This document shows positions 1 to 7,767 of a DNA stretch of 64,000 nucleotides, in pieces; within the stretch, counting starts at the first letter, position 1; the number at the start of each line of letters is the position of its first letter. The stretch spans positions 5,927,501-5,991,500 of the forward strand of contig NZ_CP082945.1 of assembly GCF_019933235.1 (NCBI RefSeq), in the 5' to 3' direction. Under the pieces are notes generated by a model. It did no database searches. It was not told the origin of the DNA and worked only from the letters and a program-made list of their open reading frames with translations. Source of the stretch: Streptomyces angustmyceticus (GTDB lineage: Bacteria > Actinomycetota > Actinomycetes > Streptomycetales > Streptomycetaceae). The translations under genes were made by a program, and so were the position numbers.

Positions 1-1163
1 AGCTCTCCACCGACCTCTTCGAGAACAGCCGCCGCACCATCGAGAAGTTCCTCGGCTGCGGCACCGAGGACCAGGTGGTCTTCACCCGCTCGACCACCGA
101 CTCCCTCAACCTGCTCGCCTCCGTCCTCCCGCAGGACACCCGGGTGTTCGTCTTCGAGACCGAGCACCACGCCTCCCTGCTGCCGTGGGAGCAGCGCGCG
201 GACACCACCGTGACCTACCTCGACGCGCCCCGCACCCCGCGGCAGGCGGTCGACACCCTGGAGAAGGCACTGGCCGAGCGCGACCCCTACGGGCCGGCGC
301 TGGTCTGTGTGACCGGTGCGTCCAACGTCACCGGTGAACTGTGGCCGGTGCGGGAGCTGGCGGCCGCCGCGCACGCGCACGGCGCGCGGATCGTGCTGGA
401 CGCGGCCCAGCTCGTCCCGCACCACCCCGTGGACATCGCCGAACTGGACGTCGACTGGGTCGCCTTCTCCGGCCACAAGCTGTACGCGCCGTTCGGCGCC
501 GGCGTGCTGGCCGGCCGCGCGGACTGGCTGCAGGCCGCCGACCCCTACCTGGCCGGCGGCGGCGCCAGCCGCAAGGTCTCCCGGCGCACGGACGGGGGCG
601 TCGACGTCGAGTGGCACACCACCGCCGCCCGGCACGAGGCCGGTTCGCCCAACGTCATCGGCGCCTACGCCATCGCCTCCGCCTGCCAGGCCCTGACCGA
701 GGCCGGCTTCGACGACCTGGTCGCCCGCGAACAGGACCTCATCGCCCGCCTCCGCGCCGGCCTGGCCGAGGTGCCCGAGGTCAACGTGCTCTCCCTCTTC
801 GGCGACGACGCGGCACGCGTCGGCGTCCTCTCCTTCGTCGTCGAGGGCTGGAACAGCTCGCACTTCGCCGCCGCCCTGTCGGCCGAGTACGGCATCGGCG
901 TCCGCGACGGCCTCTTCTGCGCCCACCCCCTCGTCCGCACCCTCCTCGGCAGCGCCCCCCAGGACCCCGGCGAGTGCGGCGCCCCCGACGCGGCCCCTGG
1001 CGAGAGCTCCCTCAACGCCATCCGCGTCAGCGTGGGCGTCGGCACGCCGGACGAGCATGTCGACCGCTTCGTCCACGCCGTCAAGGAACTGGTCACGAAC
1101 GGCGCCCGCTGGAACTACCACACGGAGGACGGCCGTTGCGTGCCCGCGCGAAGCGCGGTGTGA
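1..1163 (+). CDS. Class V aminotransferase (cysteine desulfurase-like), 5' end missing
   Basis: Partial gene: the reading frame is open from base 3 and runs into the window, so the true start lies upstream. The protein is a fold-type I PLP enzyme of the class V aminotransferase family (NifS/SufS/CsdA-like). The PLP-binding lysine is in the motif FSGHKLY (codon 477-479), preceded by an LDAAQ segment that normally contacts the pyridine nitrogen, and an E-x-G-S/T-x-N-like motif (HEAGSPNVIG) follows. Family knowledge says such enzymes act as desulfurases, selenocysteine lyases or amine-specific transferases; the substrate cannot be read from the sequence. It lies alone on the plus strand, and a 200-bp structured repeat begins 2 nt after its stop. 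Confidence 0.85.
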   Translation, partial: LSTDLFENSRRTIEKFLGCGTEDQVVFTRSTTDSLNLLASVLPQDTRVFVFETEHHASLLPWEQRADTTVTYLDAPRTPRQAVDTLEKALAERDPYGPALVCVTGASNVTGELWPVRELAAAAHAHGARIVLDAAQLVPHHPVDIAELDVDWVAFSGHKLYAPFGAGVLAGRADWLQAADPYLAGGGASRKVSRRTDGGVDVEWHTTAARHEAGSPNVIGAYAIASACQALTEAGFDDLVAREQDLIARLRAGLAEVPEVNVLSLFGDDAARVGVLSFVVEGWNSSHFAAALSAEYGIGVRDGLFCAHPLVRTLLGSAPQDPGECGAPDAAPGESSLNAIRVSVGVGTPDEHVDRFVHAVKELVTNGARWNYHTEDGRCVPARSAV

Positions 1164-1165
1164 AT

Positions 1166-1363
1166 CCCACGTTTTTGTCTTTCCCGCCGTGGGGGTTGCT
1201 CGTCGTTTGCCGCCCGCTTCGCGGTGCGCCCGCCGTTGCGCCTGCGGCGGGCGGGGTCCGCTGCGCGGGGCTGTGGGTGCGGTGACGGGCCTGCGGGGCG
1301 GGTGTGTGGGACTGCTTCGCTTTACGTCCCACACACCCGCCCCTCCGGCCCGTCCCCTCCCGT
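1166..1363 (+). repeat. Structured intergenic repeat, copy 1 (forward)
   Basis: First of four related ~200-nt elements. It opens with a small inverted repeat (CCCACG at 1166 and CGTGGG ending at 1193 around a T-rich loop), continues through a GC-rich conserved body, and ends with a perfect 17-bp stem: arms 1296-1312 and 1326-1342, loop TGCTTCGCTTTAC at 1313-1325. An outer GACGGGCC/GGCCCGTC pair brackets this stem, and CCCCTCCCGT closes the unit. It starts 2 nt after the aminotransferase stop codon. The arms differ from those of the other copies while the loop is kept. See findings. Confidence 0.9.
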
Positions 1364-1421
1364 GAGGGAGTAAGTGAAGGGGGGTGGGGTGGGGGCGGGG
1401 GTGGTAGTAGCTGTGCGGCCG

Positions 1422-1910
1422 CTACAGGTCGCGCCGGTGCCAGGTGCCGGGCTTGCCGCCGAGGTCGGTGGGGGCGGCCGGGCCGACCGGAGTGAAACCG
1501 GCCTTGGCGAGGACCCTCTGGGACGCGGCATTGTCGTGGGAGGTGGCCGCCCGCAGTGTGCGCAGCCCGTGCCGCGTGGCTGCCAGCCGGCACAGCTCCC
1601 GGACGGCAGTGGTCGCCACGCCGCGGCCGGCAACACGCTGCGCGACCCGGTAGCCGAGTTCAGCGGTGCCGTCCTCGAAGTCGTACAGGTTGAACCGGCC
1701 CAGCACCGCGCCGTCCTCGGCGACGAGCACGTAGAAGGCACTGATGCCGGCCTCTTGCTCGGCCAGCAAGGCGCTGTACCGGTCGGCGAACCGGTCGAAG
1801 AACGCGTCACCGCGGTCGGAGACCGAGGCGGCGAAGTAGGCGCGGTTCGCCAGCTCGAAGGCCAGTACCGCGGGCGCACAGCCGGCACACAGCCGCTTCA
1901 ACTCGGACAC
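1422..1910 (-). CDS. GNAT-family N-acetyltransferase (RimJ/RimL-like)
   Basis: 162-residue protein with the GNAT fold: beta-strand DGAVLGRFNLYD, then ELGYRVAQRVAGRGVATTAV, which holds the acetyl-CoA pyrophosphate loop (R/Q-x-x-G-x-G/A form), and the C-terminal NAASQRVLAKAGF segment typical of RimJ/RimL and small-molecule acetyltransferases. The GTG start at 1910 has TACTGT about 8 nt upstream and no Shine-Dalgarno, so it is probably leaderless. The gene sits between inward-facing repeat copies 1 and 2, which makes it look like the cargo of that pair. The acceptor (protein N-terminus, antibiotic or other amine) is unknown. Confidence 0.88.
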   Translation of the reverse strand: MSELKRLCAGCAPAVLAFELANRAYFAASVSDRGDAFFDRFADRYSALLAEQEAGISAFYVLVAEDGAVLGRFNLYDFEDGTAELGYRVAQRVAGRGVATTAVRELCRLAATRHGLRTLRAATSHDNAASQRVLAKAGFTPVGPAAPTDLGGKPGTWHRRDL

Positions 1911-2025
1911 GGCCCGACAGTACCCAGATGCCCCGCCGAGGCCACCCGACTTTCCCGCCCTGGCACTCCCCGATCCGCAGCCTGACTACCAGACGCACTC
2001 CCACCGGTCTTTTCCCCCACCCTCA

Positions 2026-2225
2026 ACGGGAGGGGACGGGCCGGAGCGGGTGGGGTGCCGGACGTAAAGCAAAGCAGTCCGGCACCCCACCCGCGGAGGC
2101 CCGGCACCGGCACCCGAAACGCCCCGCGCAGCGGCAACGCCCGCCGCAGGCGCAACGCCGGGCGCACCGCGCAGCGGGCGGAACACGGCGGGAAGAACCC
2201 ACGGCGGGAAAGCCGAAAACGTGGG
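2026..2225 (-). repeat. Structured intergenic repeat, copy 2 (reverse)
   Basis: Second copy, read on the minus strand from 2225 to 2026, starting 12 nt after the stop of the RAM-domain regulator. The perfect stem is 18 bp (2046-2063 with 2077-2094) around the 13-nt loop at 2064-2076, which reads TGCTTTGCTTTAC on the minus strand, one base different from the other copies. The CCCACG/CGTGGG hairpin and the terminal CCGGCCCGTCCCCTCCCGT block are present. It faces copy 1 across the acetyltransferase gene. Confidence 0.9.
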
Positions 2226-2237
2226 AAAAAGCTTGGG

Positions 2238-2519
2238 CTACGCGTCGAGCCCAATCGCAAAGGCCGCCTCAAGGTCATGCTGCGAATACGTGCGGAACGC
2301 GATATGCGTCTCGGTGGAGGCGACTCCGGGGACCTTGCTGATGCGGCCGGGGATGACGTCGGCGAGGTCGTCGTGGGCGGCGACCCGCACCATCGCGATC
2401 AGGTCGTGGGCGCCGGTGACCGAGTAGACCTCGCTGACGCCTTCCAGCGCGGCGATCTTCTCGGCGATCTCCGGGATCTGGTCCACGTTGGTCTTGATGA
2501 GCACGATCGACGTGATCAC
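2238..2519 (-). CDS. Lrp/AsnC ligand-binding (RAM) domain protein, no DNA-binding domain
   Basis: 93-residue protein made only of the RAM/ACT-like effector domain of Lrp/AsnC regulators (ITSIVLIKTNVDQIPEIAEK, then VYSVTGAHDLIAMVRV, then a STETHIAFRTY strand). The N-terminal helix-turn-helix of full-length Lrp proteins (about 150 residues) is absent and no frame remnant is visible upstream. Family knowledge: stand-alone RAM proteins form oligomers that bind amino acids. The GTG start overlaps the rhomboid stop by 4 nt (GTGA), so the two are translationally coupled. Confidence 0.9.
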   Translation of the reverse strand: MITSIVLIKTNVDQIPEIAEKIAALEGVSEVYSVTGAHDLIAMVRVAAHDDLADVIPGRISKVPGVASTETHIAFRTYSQHDLEAAFAIGLDA

Positions 2520-3295
2520 GGCTGGCTCTCTCCCTCGGTCGCCCGGTCATCTCCCCTGGTGGCCCCCACACTATCCCTCCCGTAGCGGGCCCAGGCGTAG
2601 AGGAAGCCGAGGGTGAAGCCGACGACGTGGGCGAGGTAGGCGACGCCGGGGCCGCGGGGGTCGTCCTGGGCGGCCTGCCACTGCAGGACGAACCAGAACA
2701 GCAGGACGATCCAGGCGGGGAAGCGCAGCGGGAGGAAGAAGAGGAACGGGAAGACGCTGGTGACGCGGGCCGTGGGGAAGAGGAAGAGGAAGGCTCCCAG
2801 TACGCCGGAGATCGAGCCGGAGGCGCCCACCAGGGTCTGGCCCGAGGCGGCGTGGGCGGCCGCGTAGCCGAGCAGCGCGAGGTAGCCGATGATGAGGTAG
2901 AAGGCGGCGAACGGCAGCCTGCCCATGCGTGCCTCGGTCATTCCGCCGAAGACGTAGAGGAACAGCACGTTGCCGAGCAGGTGCAGCCAGCTGCCGTGCA
3001 CGAACAACGCGGTGAGCGGGGTGATGAGCGCCCGTGCCGAACCGCTCCACAGCTCCAGCGGGATCACCCCCCACCGCTCGACATAGGCGGTCTGGGCCTT
3101 CAGCAGGGCGTCGCCGGTGCCGTATATCCGGTTCAGGCCGGAGGCGGGGCCGATCACGAAGACCGCACAGCACAGGCCGATCAGCACATTCGTCATCCGC
3201 GAGAACACCGCGGCCAGTGACCGGGTGGGGTGCGGAGGGCGGGGGAGGAGACCGGACGAGCGGGGAGAGCGGGGTGAGGGGGCCGGCACCGTCAT
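2516..3295 (-). CDS. Rhomboid-family intramembrane serine protease
   Basis: 259 residues from the ATG at 3295, chosen because the longer open frame up to 3436 adds a charged, non-conserved N-terminus; no clear ribosome site supports either start. The rhomboid core shows the loop-1 region HGSWLHLLGNVLFLYVFGG, the catalytic serine in GASGSISGVLGAF and the catalytic histidine in AHVVGFTLGF, with about six hydrophobic segments. Rhomboids cleave transmembrane substrates inside the membrane. It is co-transcribed with the RAM-domain protein, a pairing that suggests a shared but unknown role. Confidence 0.88.
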   Translation of the reverse strand: MTVPAPSPRSPRSSGLLPRPPHPTRSLAAVFSRMTNVLIGLCCAVFVIGPASGLNRIYGTGDALLKAQTAYVERWGVIPLELWSGSARALITPLTALFVHGSWLHLLGNVLFLYVFGGMTEARMGRLPFAAFYLIIGYLALLGYAAAHAASGQTLVGASGSISGVLGAFLFLFPTARVTSVFPFLFFLPLRFPAWIVLLFWFVLQWQAAQDDPRGPGVAYLAHVVGFTLGFLYAWARYGRDSVGATRGDDRATEGESQP

Positions 3296-3489
3296 GAGGT
3301 GATCATTGCCCAATGGGGGCATTCGGGACAGAGTGCCTCGCCGCGTCCCGGCACCTGGGCGGGCCCGCACCGGCCGCCCGTCAGGCCGTAGGGTTACGGG
3401 CAGTACTTTGCGTACTTCCGCGATCCGACGGCGCACCGCGTGAACCGCGCAGCAGCACGAGACCGACGAGCACGAAAGAGGACGACACG

Positions 3490-3729
3490 ATGGCTGTTCC
3501 CCTGCCGACGGACGGGACCCGGTGGCGCTGCACGCTGTGCGGCAACCTCACGCGGTTCGATGTGACCCGCCGGTCCAAGGTCGTGGAGTACGTCCACCTG
3601 GACCTGGCCGGGGCGCCGACGGTGGAGGAGCGCGAGGTCCTCAGTGAGAGCATCGAGTCCGTGCGCTGCCGCTGGTGCAACGCGGTCGACCAGATCGAGC
3701 TGGTGGACCGTCCGGGCGCGAACGCCTGA
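3490..3729 (+). CDS. Small zinc-ribbon protein
   Basis: 79-residue protein from the ATG at 3490 (preceded by an AAAGAGGA ribosome site). It carries two Cys pairs, CTLCGN near residue 16 and CRWCN near residue 62, spaced as in a zinc ribbon. The middle is acidic and contains a repeated Glu/Val stretch. No enzyme motif is visible. It ends 18 nt before the NYN-domain gene and is probably co-transcribed with it, which hints at an RNA- or nucleic-acid-related job, but this is inference. Confidence 0.8.
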   Translation: MAVPLPTDGTRWRCTLCGNLTRFDVTRRSKVVEYVHLDLAGAPTVEEREVLSESIESVRCRWCNAVDQIELVDRPGANA

Positions 3730-3747
3730 GATCGGAGCGATGCAGCC

Positions 3748-5121
3748 GTGGTGGACCGTCCAGAAGGGGAGCCGGGGGAGCGGCGTGCCCAGGCACCGGA
3801 GGGTGCGGGCGACGAGGTGCTCGACCGTCCGCTGCCCGAGGGCGTACGGCGCCGTGTCGTGGCGCTCACCGCGGAGTCGTTCGGCGCGCTGTCCCTCGCC
3901 GAACTCCCGCCCCCGCTGCGGCAGTACGCCCGGTTCACCCCGACGCGTCGGGCGAAGTTCGCCGGCAACGCGATGGCCGCGGCGCTGGAGAGCGACGCGG
4001 TCTTCCGGCAGCGGATCGCGGGCAAGCTGCGCGAGGCGCAGTCGGAGCTGGTCGCGGCGCTGGAGCACGGCACCCCGCCCGCGGCGGCCGATCCGCTCGA
4101 TGTCGCGGCGGCCGCCTATGTGCTGCGCCCCGAGGGCTGGGTCAAGCTCGTCGCGGCGGCCGGCGAGGAGGCGCAGCGGGCGCGCGCCGAGCGGGCCGGC
4201 GAGGAGGCCGAACGGGAGCTGGCCAGGCTGCGCGAGGAGCTGGCGCAGGCGCGCGGCGAGGCCCGTACGGAGGCCGACCGGATCCGGGTGGACCTGGACG
4301 CGGCCCGCAAGGAGAACGAGTCGCTGCGGCGCAAGCTGCGCAGCGCGCTGAGCGACGTCAAGCGCGGTGAGGCCGCGGTGCGCAAGGCCGAGGCGGCCGT
4401 CGCGGACGTACGGGACCGGGCGGCGACGGAGAAGACCGCGGCCGACAGTGAGGTGCGCCGGCTCAAGGCGCGGATCGCCGAGGCGGAGACGGCGCTGGAG
4501 ACCAGCCGGCGCTCCGCCCGCGAGGGCCGCAGCGTCGAGGACATGCGGCTGCGGCTGCTGCTGGACACGGTCCTGGACGCGGCCCAGGGGCTGCGCCGCG
4601 AGCTGGCACTGCCGCCCGCCAGCGTCCACCCGGCGGACACCGTCGAGGCGGTCGCGCCGGGGCGGATGACGCCCAAGGACATCGCGGCGCGGGCGCTGTC
4701 GGAGACGGACCCGGCGCTGCTGGACCAGCTTCTGGCGCTGCCGCAGGCACATTTGGTGGTGGACGGCTACAACGTCACCAAAACCGGCTATCCGACCATG
4801 CCGCTGGACAAGCAGCGGCTGCGGCTGCTGGGCGGCCTCGCGGTGCTGGCGGCGCAGACCGGCGCGGAGATGACCTGTGTCTTCGACGGGGCGGAGCTGG
4901 CGGCCCCGGTGCTGCTCGCGCCGCCGCGCGGGGTCCGGGTCCTGTTCAGCAAACCGGGCGTAACGGCCGATGAGTTGATTCGTCAGCTGGTTCGGGCCGA
5001 ACCGCCCGGACGCCCGGTGGTCGTGGTCTCCACGGACCGGGAGGTGGCCGACGGCGTGGCGAAGGCCGGGGCGCGTCCGGTGGCATCGGCGCTGCTGCTC
5101 AAGCGACTTGCCCGGACCTGA
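3748..5121 (+). CDS. Coiled-coil protein with C-terminal NYN (PIN-like) nuclease domain
   Basis: 457 residues from GTG 3748 (GGAG about 10 nt upstream). Residues ~1-130 form a helical domain; ~145-265 are a long Ala/Glu/Arg-rich coiled coil; ~325-457 are an NYN domain of the YacP/PIN-like superfamily, with the acidic motif VVDGYNV, a second acidic site CVFDGAE, and VVVSTDREVADG near the C-terminus. Those acidic residues are the expected metal ligands, so RNase activity is plausible. Family knowledge: YacP/Rae1 members cut mRNA or process rRNA. The coiled coil may mediate oligomerisation or ribosome contact. Its neighbour is a small zinc ribbon. Confidence 0.87.
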   Translation: MVDRPEGEPGERRAQAPEGAGDEVLDRPLPEGVRRRVVALTAESFGALSLAELPPPLRQYARFTPTRRAKFAGNAMAAALESDAVFRQRIAGKLREAQSELVAALEHGTPPAAADPLDVAAAAYVLRPEGWVKLVAAAGEEAQRARAERAGEEAERELARLREELAQARGEARTEADRIRVDLDAARKENESLRRKLRSALSDVKRGEAAVRKAEAAVADVRDRAATEKTAADSEVRRLKARIAEAETALETSRRSAREGRSVEDMRLRLLLDTVLDAAQGLRRELALPPASVHPADTVEAVAPGRMTPKDIAARALSETDPALLDQLLALPQAHLVVDGYNVTKTGYPTMPLDKQRLRLLGGLAVLAAQTGAEMTCVFDGAELAAPVLLAPPRGVRVLFSKPGVTADELIRQLVRAEPPGRPVVVVSTDREVADGVAKAGARPVASALLLKRLART

Positions 5122-5330
5122 CGTCGGGGCGGCCGGGGCGGCGAAAGTGCCGGCGTTCGGTCTCTGAGCGTCAAGTGGCGCTCACTGCCTGTGCGATGTT
5201 GGTAAAGGATGGGGCTCGTGGCGCAGATTTTTCCCCTGAGGATTTGAAGCGATCACAGCTCGGTTACTAAGGTCAGGCCCCGAACCTTCATGCATCTGAT
5301 CATCCAACCGGGATGAACCGTGAAGGAACC

Positions 5331-5400
5331 GCCGAGTCCGCGGCGTTCACGCGGAGCCGGGGTCTCACCCCCCCCACTTCCCGGTAGGCGGCTGGAGGAA
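5331..5400 (+). promoter_or_regulatory. Possible shortened ydaO-type (c-di-AMP) leader of the NlpC/P60 gene
   Basis: The leader before the first NlpC/P60 gene has GCCGAGTCCG (5331-5340), then GCGGAGCCGGGG (5351-5362) and CCGGTAGGCGG (5381-5391), just before the GGAGGAAGAAGGAG ribosome site. As I recall the family, these are the opening and closing signatures of the ydaO riboswitch that Streptomyces carries before cell-wall hydrolase genes. The middle section (GGGGAACC, GGGTGAATC and CAGCTAAC blocks) is missing, so this would be a reduced or decayed version. A TACTAAGGT -10 candidate near 5265 fits a leader of roughly 140 nt. Confidence 0.42.
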
Positions 5401-5416
5401 GAAGGAGCTCGCCCCC

Positions 5417-6442
5417 GTGGCGTCCCACCGTCGACCCAAGCAGCCGAGCCGTACTCGCGTGACCGTGCTCACCGCCACCGCCGCGGCGGCCGTCGCCCTT
5501 TCGTCCCAGGCCGCCCAGGCCGACCCCCACCAGTCGAAGAAGGACGTCAAGTCCGAGGTCGACAAGCTCTACAACGAGGCCGAGCAGGCCACGGAGAAGT
5601 ACGACGGGGTCAAGGAGCAGCAGGACAAGCTCCAGAAGGAGGTCGACGACCTCCAGGACAAGGTGGCCCGCGGCCAGGGTGAGCTCAACCAGATGCGCAA
5701 GGGCCTCGGTGCGGTCGCCTCCGGCCAGTACCGCAGCGGCAGCATCGACCCCTCGGTGCAGCTGTTCCTCTCCGGCGACCCGGACACCTACCTCGAAAAG
5801 GCCGCCACCCTCGACCAGTTGAGCGGCAAGCAGGCCGAGCAGCTCAAGACCGTCGCGGACAAGCAGCGCCGGCTCGCCCAGGAGCGCGAGGAGGCCGCGG
5901 CCAAGATCAAGGACCTCACCGAGACCCGCAAGGCGCTCGGTGACAAGAAGGACGAGATCAAGGGCAAGCTCGGCAAGGCGCAGCAGCTGCTCAACCAGAT
6001 GACCGCCAAGGAGCGGGCGGCCATGCAGGCCGAGGAGAACCGCGCCAACCGCAGCAACGAGCGGGTCAACCTCGGCGACGACGTGCCGGCCTCGCAGCGC
6101 GGTGCGGCCGCCCTGGCCGCCGCCCAGTCCAAGATAGGTTCGCCGTACGTCTGGGGCGCCACCGGGCCGTCGTCCTTCGACTGCTCGGGTCTGACGTCCT
6201 GGGCCTACCAGCAGGCCGGCCAGTCGCTGCCGCGCACCTCGCAGGCGCAGGCCAACGCCGGTACCCGGATCGCCTCGCAGAGCGACCTCAAGCCCGGCGA
6301 TCTGGTGCTCTTCTACAGCGACCTGCACCACATCGGCCTCTATGCGGGCAACGGTCAGGTGCTGCACGCGCCGAAGCCCGGCGCCGCCGTGCGCTACGAG
6401 CCCATGAGCAACATGGAGTTCGCGTTCGGCGTGCGGGTCTGA
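5417..6442 (+). CDS. Secreted NlpC/P60 peptidoglycan endopeptidase (paralog 1)
   Basis: 341 residues from GTG 5417 with GGAG 9 nt upstream. An N-terminal Sec signal (residues ~1-35, ending AAQA) leads into a long charged coiled coil (~40-210) and a C-terminal NlpC/P60 domain (~225-341). The catalytic triad is visible: Cys256 in FDCSG, His305 in HHIGLY and His317 in LHAPKPG. Such enzymes cleave stem peptides of peptidoglycan (typically D-Glu-DAP bonds) outside the cell. It is followed by a strong terminator and then a paralog, so it is monocistronic. The leader may contain a c-di-AMP-type riboswitch. Confidence 0.93.
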   Translation: MASHRRPKQPSRTRVTVLTATAAAAVALSSQAAQADPHQSKKDVKSEVDKLYNEAEQATEKYDGVKEQQDKLQKEVDDLQDKVARGQGELNQMRKGLGAVASGQYRSGSIDPSVQLFLSGDPDTYLEKAATLDQLSGKQAEQLKTVADKQRRLAQEREEAAAKIKDLTETRKALGDKKDEIKGKLGKAQQLLNQMTAKERAAMQAEENRANRSNERVNLGDDVPASQRGAAALAAAQSKIGSPYVWGATGPSSFDCSGLTSWAYQQAGQSLPRTSQAQANAGTRIASQSDLKPGDLVLFYSDLHHIGLYAGNGQVLHAPKPGAAVRYEPMSNMEFAFGVRV

Positions 6443-6506
6443 AAAGCCTCACAACCGCCTCAACCTGCCGCCCGAACGGGCGAATTGCGGCCCCGGCCGC
6501 TGACCT

Positions 6507-6547
6507 GCCGCCCCGCCGGTGACCTGCACGGTCACCGGCGGGGCGGC
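6507..6547 (+). terminator. Intrinsic terminator after NlpC/P60 paralog 1
   Basis: Perfect 18-bp inverted repeat (6507-6524 with 6530-6547) with a 5-nt loop, about 65 nt after the stop codon. There is no long U tract, which is common for Streptomyces terminators. It separates the two paralogous hydrolase genes. Confidence 0.85.
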
Positions 6548-6675
6548 GTTGTGCGGGCGGAAAGAGCGCTTTGGCCGGTGTGCGCCGCCGCCGTTACTGT
6601 CTGCCGTCGCAGCATCCCGGTTCACCGACCGCCCTCCCGGGGCGGCAGGGGCTGCACGGAAGGAGTGCGGCCCTC

Positions 6676-7716
6676 GTGGTGTCCCACCGCCGTACCTCGC
6701 AGCACGGCCCGACCACCCTCGCCGGAGTCACCGTGCTGTCCGCCGCCCTGGCGACCGCGGCCGCCGCGCTGTCGGCGCCGCAGGCCCTGGCCGAGCCCAC
6801 CGCCCCCGCCGGCCGCGACGCGGCGACCGCGCGCGTCGACCACCTCTACGAGCAGGCGGAGCGGGCCACCGAGAAGTTCAACGGCGCCAACGCCCGGACC
6901 GGGAAGCTGCGCACGCAGGTGGCGGCCCTCCAGGACCGCACCGCCCGCGCCCAGGAGCGGGTCAACCGGATGCGCGGCAGGCTGGGCGCGCTGGCCGCCG
7001 CCCAGTACCGGGCCGGCGGCATGGACCCCACCGTCCGGCTGATGCTCTCCGAGCGGCCCGACACCTTCCTGGAGAAGGCCGCCGCCCTCGACCGGATCGG
7101 CGCCGGCCAGGCCCGCGAGCTGCGCGGCCTGCGGGCCGCCCAGCGCTCCCTGGAGCAGCAGCGCAGGGAGACCGTGCGGAAGCTGGCGCAGCTGGAGGCG
7201 GGCCGCAAGGAGGTCGCCCGCCACAAGAAGGACGTCCAGCACAAGCTGGCCACCGCGCGGCGGCTGCTGGCCGCCCTGCCCAAGGACGCCAGGGCGGCCT
7301 ACGCGCGGGCCGCGCGCGGCGGCGGGCACCACGAGGCGGTCCCGGACCTGCGGGGGGCCGTACCGTCCTCCGGGCGGGCCGCGGCGGCCGTCGCCGCGGT
7401 GCGGGCCGCGGTCGGCCGGCCGTACGCCTGGGGAGGCAACGGACCCGCGGCCTTCGACTGCTCCGGACTCACCCGATGGGCCTACGGGCGGGCCGGCGTC
7501 TTGCTCCCGCGCACCTCGCAGGCGCAGCGCGGGGCCGGACGGCAGGTGCCCCTCAGCCAGGCGCAGCCCGGTGACCTGGTCATCTACCGCGCGGACGGCA
7601 GTCACGTCGGGATGTACGTGGGCAACGGCCAAGTGGTCCACGCGCCGTATCCCGGCGCACGGGTGCGCTACGACCCCGTGGGGATGATGCCGATCTCGTC
7701 CATCACCAGGCCCTGA
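6676..7716 (+). CDS. Secreted NlpC/P60 peptidoglycan endopeptidase (paralog 2)
   Basis: 346 residues from GTG 6676 (GGAG at 6662-6665); a GTG one codon later is an alternative. The start was chosen because the N-terminus VVSHRRTSQ parallels VASHRRPKQ of paralog 1, which removes about 35 residues of a longer open frame. It has a signal peptide ending near ALA, a coiled coil, and an NlpC/P60 domain with the catalytic Cys262 in FDCSG and His residues in SHVGMYV and VHAPYPG. It is more Arg/Ala-rich than paralog 1 and lacks the conserved leader, so the duplicated pair has probably diverged in regulation. Confidence 0.91.
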   Translation: MVSHRRTSQHGPTTLAGVTVLSAALATAAAALSAPQALAEPTAPAGRDAATARVDHLYEQAERATEKFNGANARTGKLRTQVAALQDRTARAQERVNRMRGRLGALAAAQYRAGGMDPTVRLMLSERPDTFLEKAAALDRIGAGQARELRGLRAAQRSLEQQRRETVRKLAQLEAGRKEVARHKKDVQHKLATARRLLAALPKDARAAYARAARGGGHHEAVPDLRGAVPSSGRAAAAVAAVRAAVGRPYAWGGNGPAAFDCSGLTRWAYGRAGVLLPRTSQAQRGAGRQVPLSQAQPGDLVIYRADGSHVGMYVGNGQVVHAPYPGARVRYDPVGMMPISSITRP

Positions 7717-7767
7717 GGCGCGGCGCAGCGTTTTTGCCCCGGCCGGGCCGGATCTACGATCGTCCGC

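Noticed and set aside
1057..1365. Open frames running through the structured repeats
   Set aside because: The frames exist in several copies, but stems change compensatorily at all positions, including those that would alter the protein, and no start signals are present. Structure, not coding, explains conservation.
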